This document shows positions 6,239 to 13,198 of a stretch of 16,076 bases of DNA, piece by piece. The position numbers and the translations under genes are program-made. The notes beneath the pieces were generated by a model that was not told where the DNA came from, made no database searches, and saw only the letters and a program-made list of their open reading frames with translations. The DNA comes from Zeimonas sp035303885 (GTDB taxonomy: Bacteria > Pseudomonadota > Gammaproteobacteria > Burkholderiales > Burkholderiaceae_E), in contig DATGRE010000171.1 in the NCBI GenBank assembly GCA_035303885.1, forward strand, positions 1-16,076, written 5' to 3'. How positions within the stretch are numbered: position 1 is the first letter of the stretch; each line of letters opens with the position of its first letter.

Positions 6239-7347
6239 CCGAGCCCGAACGCAGCGCGTCGCGCATCGAGCTGATGCACCCGCCGCTCGATCGGCCGTCG
6301 GGCGGAAACGTCTACGACCGTGCGCTCGTCGACGCCGCCCGGCGCGCGGGCGCGCCCCTGTCCGGCATCGCCGTCGACCTCGGCGACGTCGAGCGGCGCT
6401 TTCGCGAGCGCAGCCCGGCCTTGCGCGTCTGGGACGGGCTGCTGCTCGAGCGCCTCGCCGCGCACGGCGCCCTCGAACGCGGAAACTACGCCGTGCTGCT
6501 GCACTGGCTGCCCTCGCACGACCCGTCTCTGGATGCCGACGAACGCCGCCGACGCGAGGCGATCGAGGACCGGATCGTGCGCGGCGCCGGATTCGTCGTG
6601 ACGAATGGCGCGCCATCGGCCTGCGCACTGCGCGCGCGCCATCCGGGACTGCCGATCTCGATCTGCGAGCCGGGCGTGCGCGAGGCGTTCCTTGCCGTGC
6701 GGCGCGCGCACCGGCCGATGCGCGCGCACGAAGCCGTCGAGCTGCTCACGGTGAGCAACCTCGTCCCGGCGAAATCGCTCGTCGAGACGCTTGCGGTGCT
6801 CGCATCCCTGGCCGCACTGCCCTGGCGCTGGCACATCGTCGGCGACCGCGACGCCGATCCCGACTACGCGCGACGCTTTGCGCGCACCGTGCGCGGACTC
6901 GGCCTCGCCGATCGCGTGACGCTGCACGGCCCGCTCGAGGCCGACGCGGTCGTCGAGCGGATGGACCGGGCCGATGCATTCGTCTTTCCGAGCCGCTTCG
7001 AATCCTACGGCATGGTGCTCGCCGAGGCAGCGGCACGGGGACTGCCGGTGCTCGCGACGCGCGTGGGCATCGCACCGCGGCTCTTTCGCGACGGTGTCGA
7101 CGCGCTCCTGGTGCCGCCCGACGACCCTGCCGCACTCCAGAGCGCGCTGCGCAGGATGATCGCCGACGCCGCGCTGCGCATGCGCTTTCGCGACGCCCTG
7201 CGCCGCCTGCCCCGACCCCGTTCCTTCGACGACACGCTCGCGGCGTTCCTCGCCGCGATCGAATCGCATCGAATTCGCGCTCGCCCCGCGAACTCGACGC
7301 GCGGGTCGACGCCCGCGCGGGATATCACCGAACCGGCCGCAGACTAG
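6235..7347 (+). CDS. GT4-family glycosyltransferase
   Basis: 370 aa from GTG 6235, chosen because its GTGA overlaps the stop of the PTPS-like gene by four bases. An in-frame ATG at 6199 would give 382 aa with a 40-base overlap and no ribosome site. N-terminal PPLDRPSGGNVYDRAL carries the Gly-rich acceptor loop of GT-B enzymes. LLTVSNLVPAKSLVETL starts the C-terminal Rossmann domain. FPSRFESYGMVLAEA has the E-x7-E nucleotide-sugar motif (E256, E264), followed by GLPVLATRVGIAPRLFRDGVD. GT4 enzymes are retaining and use UDP- or GDP-sugars. No transmembrane segment is visible, so it is cytosolic or membrane-peripheral. As the last gene of the RibD/MDR/PTPS operon it probably glycosylates the product of that pathway; sugar and acceptor are unknown. 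Its stop interlocks with that of the opposing small gene. Confidence 0.87.
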   Translation: MTEPERSASRIELMHPPLDRPSGGNVYDRALVDAARRAGAPLSGIAVDLGDVERRFRERSPALRVWDGLLLERLAAHGALERGNYAVLLHWLPSHDPSLDADERRRREAIEDRIVRGAGFVVTNGAPSACALRARHPGLPISICEPGVREAFLAVRRAHRPMRAHEAVELLTVSNLVPAKSLVETLAVLASLAALPWRWHIVGDRDADPDYARRFARTVRGLGLADRVTLHGPLEADAVVERMDRADAFVFPSRFESYGMVLAEAAARGLPVLATRVGIAPRLFRDGVDALLVPPDDPAALQSALRRMIADAALRMRFRDALRRLPRPRSFDDTLAAFLAAIESHRIRARPANSTRGSTPARDITEPAAD

Positions 7348-7763
7348 CGTTGCCCGCGCTGCGATTCGTCGCCGCCGCGCGCACGCTTGAAGCCGGCTTC
7401 CGAAGCCGGCACGGCGCGCGTCGCCGCGTCGGCGACGGGCGTCGTCCGGCGCGCGCAACCCTGCTCGTCGAGCAGGCACGCCAATGCGGCGACGACGAAC
7501 AGATACGAGCCGCCCTGGGCGGCCACCGGTTGGGGTTGCGCGACGAGCCGGTGCGCGTCGACCCACGCGGTGCGCGCGTTCTCGTAGCGAACGAGCACCT
7601 TTCCGGTCTCCGCCCGCACGCGAACCGCTTGCGCCCGGCCGGGCTGCTCGCCCTCGACGCGATAGGTCAGCCCGGACACCACGCGCCCGGCCGGCTCCGC
7701 GGCCGCCGGCGGGACGAAGGACGCGCAGGCGAGGCACGAGAGCGCGAGCGGAACGATGCGCAT
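7344..7763 (-). CDS. Small exported protein of unknown function
   Basis: 139 aa from an ATG with GAGGAG eight bases upstream. The N-terminus is a Sec signal peptide: two charged residues and a hydrophobic core, with PPAAAEP giving a likely cleavage near residue 22. The mature part begins with a short beta-rich segment, GRVVSGLTYRVEGEQ ... KVLVRYENARTAWVDAHRL (27-73), which looks like a small SH3/Tudor-type barrel. It is followed by a hydrophobic stretch (86-98) and C96/C103, which could form a disulfide in the periplasm. I do not recognise a named family. The C-terminal 30 residues are charged and low in complexity and contain a large DNA palindrome (7392-7410). Convergent with the glycosyltransferase gene; both stops share one CTAG. 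Confidence 0.65.
   Translation of the reverse strand: MRIVPLALSCLACASFVPPAAAEPAGRVVSGLTYRVEGEQPGRAQAVRVRAETGKVLVRYENARTAWVDAHRLVAQPQPVAAQGGSYLFVVAALACLLDEQGCARRTTPVADAATRAVPASEAGFKRARGGDESQRGQR
7392..7410. repeat. 19-base inverted repeat inside the small exported gene
   Basis: GCCGGCTTC and GAAGCCGGC flank a single C. As RNA it would fold into a seven-base-pair stem with a five-base loop. It lies 45 bases past the glycosyltransferase stop, inside the opposing reading frame. It could help terminate the plus-strand operon, but no T run follows. The left part also extends to a second palindrome, GAAGCCGGCTTC, at 7389-7400. Confidence 0.5.
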
Positions 7764-7972
7764 GCCGATGGCTCCTCGCCGTCGGCGCTTCGGATTTCGA
7801 AATGCGCTCGCTGCGGCGGCAGCAGCGCCGCAGCAACCCGAGCGCCCGGCGCCCACCCGCGCGGGGCCGGCCGCCGACGAGGAACCGGCAAGCTCGACCG
7901 CGGGTGCGCAATACTGACGGGTCGTCGTGCTCGCACACCGGTGCGCATGACCGCCGGCGACGGGAGGCTGCG

Positions 7973-8770
7973 ATGAAAGGGCTCGAGGACTGGAGTGCCG
8001 GAGATCGCTACGAGCCCTACGTCGGCCGATGGAGCCGGCGCGTCGCCGCGCCATTCCTCGCCTGGCTCGGGCGTCCCGCCGGCCTCGACTGGCTCGACCT
8101 GGGCTGCGGTACCGGCGCGCTGTCGCAGGCGATCCTCGAGCAGTGCGCGCCTCGTCGCGTCGTCGGCATCGATGCCTCCGAGGCCTTCGCCACGTACGCG
8201 CGCGCGCATTGCACCGATCCGCGCGTGCGTTTCACGGTCGCCGACGCGCGTGCCCTTCCCTTCGACGCATCGTCGTTCGACGCGGTCGTCAGCGGGCTGA
8301 TGCTGAATTTCGTTGCCGAGCCCCGGCAGGCGCTAAACGAGATGATCCGCGTCGCGCGGCCGCAGGCCGTCGTCGGCGCCTATGTCTGGGACTACGCGCA
8401 GGGAATGCAGATGATGCGCGCGTTCTGGGACGCGGCGGTCGCGCTCGATCCGGACGCCGCGACGCTGGACGAGGCACGGCGCTTTCCGATGTGCTCGCCG
8501 CAGGGCCTGTCCGCGCTGCTGGTCGATGCCGGGATCGTCGACGTGCAGGTTCGCGCGATCGACACGACGACGCGCTTTCGCGACTTCGACGACTACTGGT
8601 CGCCGTTCCTCGGCGGCCAGGGGCCCGCGCCGACGTACGCGGCGTCGCTCGACGGGCCGCGGCGCGACGAACTGCGCGAACGCCTTCGCGACGCCCTGCC
8701 CACGGCCGCCGACGGCTCGATCGAACTCGAAGCGCGCGCCTGGGCCGCCCGCGGCAGGCCGCGCTCCTAG
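7973..8770 (+). CDS. Class I SAM-dependent methyltransferase (UbiE/methyltransferase-11 type)
   Basis: 265 aa from an ATG with GGGAGG about five bases upstream. The frame is open much further 5' but without supporting coding signal. LDWLDLGCGTGALSQAIL (38-55) is the SAM-binding motif I. VVGIDASEAF (63-72) has the acidic residue after strand 2. VADARALPFDASSFDAVVSGLMLNF (89-113) gives motifs II and post-II, and IRVARPQAVVGAYVWDY (125-141) gives motif III. The C-terminal part, with FRDFDDYWSPFLGGQGPAP, resembles small-molecule methyltransferases that have a substrate lid. No partner gene reveals its substrate: the upstream neighbour is the divergent small exported gene across about 209 bases, and the downstream neighbour is convergent. 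Cytoplasmic. Confidence 0.88.
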   Translation: MKGLEDWSAGDRYEPYVGRWSRRVAAPFLAWLGRPAGLDWLDLGCGTGALSQAILEQCAPRRVVGIDASEAFATYARAHCTDPRVRFTVADARALPFDASSFDAVVSGLMLNFVAEPRQALNEMIRVARPQAVVGAYVWDYAQGMQMMRAFWDAAVALDPDAATLDEARRFPMCSPQGLSALLVDAGIVDVQVRAIDTTTRFRDFDDYWSPFLGGQGPAPTYAASLDGPRRDELRERLRDALPTAADGSIELEARAWAARGRPRS

Positions 8771-8819
8771 CGGCGCGGAGACATACCCGCGCGGAAGACC
8801 GCGAGACGGCCTCCGGAAA

Positions 8820-9440
8820 CTAGGCCGACGGCGAACCGCGCTTCGCCGCGCGATCGCGCCTTCCGTTTCGCCAGGCGCCCGCACCCGCGGTGCCGAGGAC
8901 GATCGCGGTCGGCGCGGCGACGGCGAGCACGGCAAGCGCCGAGGCGAGCAGCGAAGCATGCGAATCGACGCCGACGCGCGCACCCTGCAGCTCGGGGACG
9001 TTGCCGGGTTCGTCGTGCACCTCGAGCCGGTTCTCGACGTCGACGACACCGGAAACCGCGCGCACCGCGTCCAGCAGCGAAGGGACGTCTTCGGCGAGCA
9101 CCGGCCCGCGCAGCGTGATGCGCCCGTCGGCGGCCTCGACGTCGATCGCGCCCGGATAGCGGATCGCCCGCCCGATTCGGGCGCGTACCCGTTCGCGCAG
9201 CTGCTCGTCATCGCGCGGCGGCACGGCGTGCCAGCGTGCCCGCTGCGCGGCGGCCGCCGCGCGCACCCGGCGCAACACGTGTCGCCCGCCGCGCTGCGCC
9301 CGCTCGCCGGCGCTGCGCGACCATGCGGCGAGCTTGTCGCTCGCGACGGCGCGACGACGCCGGCCTCCGTGCGGATCGAGGTAGTACATCGTCGCCGCAC
9401 CCGCCGCCCATCCGGCGACGAGTGCGAGGATCTCTCTCAT
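8820..9440 (-). CDS. Membrane-anchored BON-domain protein
   Basis: 206 aa from an ATG preceded by GGGAG seven to eight bases upstream. It opens with a hydrophobic anchor, EILALVAGWAAGAATMYYLDP, running into HGGRRRR, the YLDP-x-x-G-R-R-R-R pattern common at the start of small BON proteins. Then come a basic helical stretch and one BON domain (about 75-145) with IDVEAADGRITLRGPV, DVPSLLDAVRAVSGVVDVENRLEVHDEPGN. BON domains bind phospholipid or stabilise the envelope and are often stress-induced. A second hydrophobic segment (about 165-190) precedes a basic tail. The protein therefore probably spans the inner membrane twice. Its stop is convergent with the methyltransferase stop 49 bases away, and its start is divergent from the DUF488 gene. 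Confidence 0.85.
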   Translation of the reverse strand: MREILALVAGWAAGAATMYYLDPHGGRRRRAVASDKLAAWSRSAGERAQRGGRHVLRRVRAAAAAQRARWHAVPPRDDEQLRERVRARIGRAIRYPGAIDVEAADGRITLRGPVLAEDVPSLLDAVRAVSGVVDVENRLEVHDEPGNVPELQGARVGVDSHASLLASALAVLAVAAPTAIVLGTAGAGAWRNGRRDRAAKRGSPSA

Positions 9441-9573
9441 GGCGCTCTCCCTGTATGCGACGCTGCCGGCGGATCGCGCGGCAGCCGCGTATCCGATCGT
9501 AGCGCGTACCGCCGGTGCTCGAGCCAAACGCACCCCGCCCCGGTGCGAAGACACGAAGCCGGCCGCAAAGCGC

Positions 9574-9579
9574 TACGAT
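9574..9579 (+). promoter_or_regulatory. Candidate -10 element TACGAT before the DUF488 gene
   Basis: TACGAT lies 9 bases before the ATG at 9589, repeating the hexamer found before the RibD-like operon. No good -35 is visible 17 bases upstream. If it is used, the transcript would be nearly leaderless. No purine-rich ribosome site is visible before the ATG, which is consistent with this. Confidence 0.25.
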
Positions 9580-9588
9580 CGGAACCCC

Positions 9589-9954
9589 ATGCACCCGAAG
9601 GTGTCGATCAAGCGCGCCTACGAAGAACCCTCGGCGGGCGACGGCTACCGCGTGCTCGTCGATCGCGTGTGGCCGCGCGGGATGCGCAAGGACGCGCTCG
9701 CGCTCGACGAGTGGGCGAAGGAGCTCGCCCCGAGCGCGGCGCTTCGCACCTGGTTCGGCCACAACGTCGAGCGCTGGGAGGCGTTTCGCGCACGCTACGA
9801 GGCGGAGCTGCAAAGCCCGGAGGCGCGCACCCGGCTGCGCGCGCTCCTCGACGCGGCCGGCGATCGGCCGATCACGCTGGTCTATTCGGCCCGCGACGAA
9901 CGCCACAACCAGGCCGTCGTGCTGCGCGAAACGCTCGCCCGGATGCGCCGCTAG
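9589..9954 (+). CDS. DUF488 family protein (YeaO-like)
   Basis: 121 aa, the standard length of this family. Conserved landmarks of DUF488/YeaO are all present: VSIKRAYEEPSAGDGYRVLVDRVWPRG at 4-30, LDEWAKELAPSAALRTWFGHN at 39-59, the RWEAFRARYEAEL stretch, and PITLVYSARDERHNQAVVLRE near the C-terminus. The biochemical role of the family is not established; members are small, soluble and widespread in bacteria. It is divergent from the BON-domain gene across 148 bases, and its stop interlocks with that of the hybrid histidine kinase in a shared CTAG. Confidence 0.9.
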   Translation: MHPKVSIKRAYEEPSAGDGYRVLVDRVWPRGMRKDALALDEWAKELAPSAALRTWFGHNVERWEAFRARYEAELQSPEARTRLRALLDAAGDRPITLVYSARDERHNQAVVLRETLARMRR

Positions 9955-11816
9955 CCGGAACCGGAGGCGCAATGCGCGCCGACGAGCGCGAGCAGCGCCT
10001 CGGGCGCGACCGGCTTGACCAGGTGGTGGTCGAAGCCCGCGCGGACGGCCGCCTCGCGGTCGGAGGCCTGGCCCCATCCGGTGAGTGCCACCAGCACGGG
10101 CTGGCCTTCGGACTCCTTCCGCACGCGCCGCGCGATCTCGTAGCCGTTCATCCGCGGCATGCCGATGTCGAGGATCGCGATGTCCGGCTGCTGCGCGCGG
10201 ATCGCCTGCCACGCATCCAGCCCGTCGTGCACGACGTTCGCCTCGTGGCCGATCGACTCGAGCAGCACACGCAGGCTCCAGGCGAAATCGACGTTGTCGT
10301 CGGCGACGACGATCCGCAATGCACGCGCGGGCACCGGCTGCGGCACGCGCTGCCCGGTCTCGGCGCTCTCCGGACGGCTCTCCCGCCGCGGCAGCCGGAC
10401 GGTGAAAGTCGTTCCGTGCCCGATGCCCTCGCTGTGCAGGCGGATCTCCCCGCCGTGCAACTCCACCAGCTGCCGCGCCAGCGTGAGACCGATGCCGAGT
10501 CCCGCATTGCCGCGCTCGAGCGACTTGTCGGCCTGCTCGAACAGCTCGAACACGCGCTGCTGCATCTCCGGCGCGATGCCGATGCCGGTGTCCGCGACGT
10601 CGACCTCGACGGCATGGTCGAGCGCCCGCACGGCGAGCCGTACCTGCCCGCCCGCCGGGGTGTAGCGCGCGGCATTGCCGAGCAGGTTCGAGAGGATCTG
10701 GAGCAGGCGCGCCGAATCGCCCAGCACGACGACGGGCGCTTCGGGGATCCGCGTATCGAAGGCGACGCGACGTTCGGCGAACAGCGGCTCGGCGAGCTCG
10801 ACCGCCGAGTGCAGCACCCGCACGAGATCGATCTCGGCGACCTGCAGCGAGAGCTTGCCGGTGGTGATGCGCGAGATGTCGAGCAGATCGTCGATCAGGC
10901 GCACGATGTGCTGCAGCTGGCGCTCGAGGATGTCGACGGCCTTCGCGTGCATCGACGCATCGCTCGAGCCCAGCCGAAGCATCAGCACCGCGTTGGTCAT
11001 CGGCGCGAGCGGATTGCGCAGCTCGTGCGCGAGCGTGGCGATGAACTCGTCCTTGCGTCGATCGGCCAGTTGCAGCCGCGCCTCCGCCTGCCTACGCTCG
11101 AGCGTCTCGTGCTCGAGCTCGCCGGTGGCCTTCTTCACCTCGTCGAGCATCCCGTTGAAGGCGTCGACGAGTGCGGCGATGTCGCGGTTGCGCACCTGCG
11201 CCGCGCGCAGGTTCCAGTCGCGGCCCGACATCACGCGCTGCGCCACTTCCGAGATGCGCGCGAGCGGATCGGTGACGACGCGCTGCAGCCGGCCGAAGAC
11301 GAGTCCCGCCAGCAGCAGGCTGCCCGCGCTGACCGCGGCGAGGATCGCCGAGTAGCCCAGCGCGCGGTCGCCGAGGTCGTGCTGGGCGCGAAGGAAGACC
11401 GAGCCGACGCGCTCGCCGTCCTGCACGACCGGGTAGACCACTTCGAGGGTCGACGCGGAGAAGACTTCGGGCAACCCGGTCGCGCCCGGATCGCGCTCGG
11501 GCACGACCTGTCCGGGCTCGGCCCGATAAGCGGCGAAGACCGGCATCCCGACGCGATAGATCGCCGCCGCCCGGATGCGGTGCCGGCTCTCGAGCGGCGC
11601 CAGGTTCTCGTTCGCCACCTTCGGATCGTCGAAGACGAGCGCCGGTGCCGTCGTACGGGCGATCAGGTCGGCCTGCGCGCGCAGGTCCTCGACCCACGCG
11701 CGGCGCCACGAGTTCAGCTCGTACGCCAGCAGCGCGGCGGCGGTGAGCAGCAACGCGACGAAAGTGGTCGCCATCGACGCGAGGGTCAGCCGACCCCGCA
11801 GCGTGGGCGCGCTCAC
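9951..11816 (-). CDS. Hybrid sensor histidine kinase (CHASE8-like sensor, HAMP, HisKA, HATPase, REC)
   Basis: 621 aa from GTG 11816, which overlaps the upstream stop as GTGA and has AAGGAG eight bases upstream. Order: TM1 (12-33); a periplasmic region (about 34-152) of CHASE8 type, with LRAQADLIARTTAPALVFDD; TM2 (153-174); HAMP (175-230); HisKA with H264 in AHELRNPL; and an ATPase with N381, DTGIGI (409-414) and GLGIGL (439-444). The C-terminal receiver has D506/D507, phosphoacceptor D550, T579 and K601. All residues needed for autophosphorylation and internal phosphotransfer are present. No output domain or response regulator with DNA binding is nearby, so the downstream partner is unknown. 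The coupled YfiR-like gene just upstream suggests that its signal is gated by a YfiR-type protein, as YfiR gates the CHASE8 protein YfiN. Confidence 0.92.
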   Translation of the reverse strand: MSAPTLRGRLTLASMATTFVALLLTAAALLAYELNSWRRAWVEDLRAQADLIARTTAPALVFDDPKVANENLAPLESRHRIRAAAIYRVGMPVFAAYRAEPGQVVPERDPGATGLPEVFSASTLEVVYPVVQDGERVGSVFLRAQHDLGDRALGYSAILAAVSAGSLLLAGLVFGRLQRVVTDPLARISEVAQRVMSGRDWNLRAAQVRNRDIAALVDAFNGMLDEVKKATGELEHETLERRQAEARLQLADRRKDEFIATLAHELRNPLAPMTNAVLMLRLGSSDASMHAKAVDILERQLQHIVRLIDDLLDISRITTGKLSLQVAEIDLVRVLHSAVELAEPLFAERRVAFDTRIPEAPVVVLGDSARLLQILSNLLGNAARYTPAGGQVRLAVRALDHAVEVDVADTGIGIAPEMQQRVFELFEQADKSLERGNAGLGIGLTLARQLVELHGGEIRLHSEGIGHGTTFTVRLPRRESRPESAETGQRVPQPVPARALRIVVADDNVDFAWSLRVLLESIGHEANVVHDGLDAWQAIRAQQPDIAILDIGMPRMNGYEIARRVRKESEGQPVLVALTGWGQASDREAAVRAGFDHHLVKPVAPEALLALVGAHCASGSG

Positions 11817-12220
11817 GACCGCCGCTCCTTCAGGACACGCTCGGCCACGCCGAGCAGGCGCGCGCTGAGGCGAATGCCGACCCGTTCCGCTGCGCCCGGC
11901 GAGGCTTCGAAGCGCAGCCGGTCGCCGACCGCGACGAAGTTCAGTGCGGCGCCCTTCTCGAGCCCACCGGCGGCCTCGGCGACGACGACGACCGGGCGCT
12001 GCCCGCAGGCGGCAACCCAGGTCGGAAGACGCGACGACAGCTCGTGGCCGACGAACAGCAGGTGCGTGAAGAGGCTCGGCTCGGGACGCTGCGGCCGCGC
12101 CGGACGCACCGTCGTGAGCGGCAGCGCGGGACACAGTCCGCGCAGCCATCGGCGGCGTGCCGGTCCGCGGACGACGATGAGCGGCGGGTTCGGCGTGAAG
12201 ACCTCGCGATCGGCAACCAT
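11813..12220 (-). CDS. YfiR-like (DUF4154) protein lacking the N-terminal signal region
   Basis: 135 aa from ATG 12220. The second half fits the YfiR family closely: THLLFVGHELSSRLPTWVA (about 52-70), RPVVVVAE, KGAALNFVAVGDRLRFEASPGAAERVGIRLSARLLGVAERV (89-129). This corresponds to the family's G-G-x-I-x-F ... L/V-R-F-E-I-N ... GL-x-x-S-S-K-L-L ending. Full-length members are periplasmic (about 170-190 aa), with a signal peptide and an A-A-x-L-Y-x-F-x-x-x-x-x-W-P segment. Both are absent here, and only 77 bases separate this ATG from the rlmJ stop. No alternative upstream start gives a signal peptide, and no ribosome site is clear. It may be an N-terminally deleted relic, or a cytosolic form. 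Its stop overlaps the GTG of the hybrid kinase, so the two are translationally coupled. Confidence 0.7.
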   Translation of the reverse strand: MVADREVFTPNPPLIVVRGPARRRWLRGLCPALPLTTVRPARPQRPEPSLFTHLLFVGHELSSRLPTWVAACGQRPVVVVAEAAGGLEKGAALNFVAVGDRLRFEASPGAAERVGIRLSARLLGVAERVLKERRS

Positions 12221-12297
12221 GGACGAACGGCTCGGCGGCGATGTTGCCGGTGAACCCGACGGCAGAGTGGAAAGGCCCAACTGTACAGGCGCGGGGT

Positions 12298-13164
12298 TCA
12301 GCCGGGTGCCTGCACGCCGGTGCGCAACTGCCACTGCGCCGCATCGTCCTGCGCGAGCGCATCGCACAGGAACGGAAGGCTTTCGCGCATCGCCGCCTCG
12401 AAGCCGAACGGCGGGTTGACCACGAAGACCCCGCTGCCGTGCAGGCCGTAGCCGCCCGGCGACGGCCTGCGAACCGAAAGCGTCATGTCCAGCCAGTGCG
12501 TCGCCGTGCGCCGCTGCAGCGCCGCAACGAGCGAGCTCGCCTCGCGGCGCTGCACCTGCGGATACCAGATCGCATAGCAGCCCGTCGCGAAGCGGCGCAA
12601 GGCCTCGCCGAGCGCGACGTCGACCCGCGCGTAGTCGCGCTTGTCCTCGTAGGCCGGATCGATCAGCACGAGCCCGCGTCGGGACGGCGGCGGCAGCACG
12701 GCCTTCAGTCCGGCGAATCCGTCGCCGCGTCCGACGCACACACGCCGCGTGGCCGAGCGATCCAGTCCGGCCCGCCAGGTCTCGAGCGCGCGCTGCTCCG
12801 CCGGGTGCAGCTCGAACAGGCGCAGACGGTCCTGTGCGCGCAGCGCGTCGGAGGCGAGCGCCGGTGAACCCGGATAGGTGTGCAGCGCGCCATCGGTGTT
12901 GAAGCGCGCGACGGCGGCGAGCCAGGCAGCCACCGGCGCGGGCGCGTCCCGGCGGCCCCAGAGCCGCTCGACGCCCTCCGCCGCTTCGGATGGCCGCTTG
13001 CCCGGGCCTTCGCGCAGCGTGTACAGACCCGCGCCGGCATGCGTGTCGACGACGAGGAACGGCGTGTCCTTGCGGCGGAAATGCGCGAGCAGCACGACCA
13101 GCGCGACGTGCTTGAGGACGTCGCCATGGTTTCCCGCATGGAAGGCGTGTCGATAGCTGAGCAT
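12298..13164 (-). CDS. rlmJ: 23S rRNA (adenine(2030)-N6)-methyltransferase
   Basis: 288 aa, matching RlmJ length. The start MLSYRHAFHAGNHGDVLKH is diagnostic, followed by FLVVDTHAGAGLY (36-48), the SAM-binding loop of this family, and YPGSP (97-101). The catalytic tetrapeptide before YEDKRDY is D169-P-A-Y, where most members have DPPY or DPPF. RlmJ methylates N6 of A2030 in 23S rRNA before ribosome assembly. Near the C-terminus, SGVFVVNPPFGFEAAM completes the fold. No clear ribosome site precedes the ATG. It is divergent from the Cache-type histidine kinase gene, and upstream of the YfiR-like gene on the same strand with a 77-base gap. A housekeeping gene, not obviously tied to its neighbours. 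Confidence 0.93.
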   Translation of the reverse strand: MLSYRHAFHAGNHGDVLKHVALVVLLAHFRRKDTPFLVVDTHAGAGLYTLREGPGKRPSEAAEGVERLWGRRDAPAPVAAWLAAVARFNTDGALHTYPGSPALASDALRAQDRLRLFELHPAEQRALETWRAGLDRSATRRVCVGRGDGFAGLKAVLPPPSRRGLVLIDPAYEDKRDYARVDVALGEALRRFATGCYAIWYPQVQRREASSLVAALQRRTATHWLDMTLSVRRPSPGGYGLHGSGVFVVNPPFGFEAAMRESLPFLCDALAQDDAAQWQLRTGVQAPG

Positions 13165-13198
13165 GCCGCGATGATGACGTAATGCGAGGAAACCGCAG

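Noticed and set aside
12221..12297. A frameshift that would restore the missing N-terminus of the YfiR-like protein
   Set aside because: None of the minus-strand frames in the 77-base gap encodes a signal peptide or the expected helix, so a simple frameshift does not explain it.
8526..12419. A plus-strand open frame of about 1300 codons
   Set aside because: It runs across the BON, DUF488 and kinase genes in other frames, has low-complexity Arg/Ala/Asp/Gln composition and no recognisable motif.
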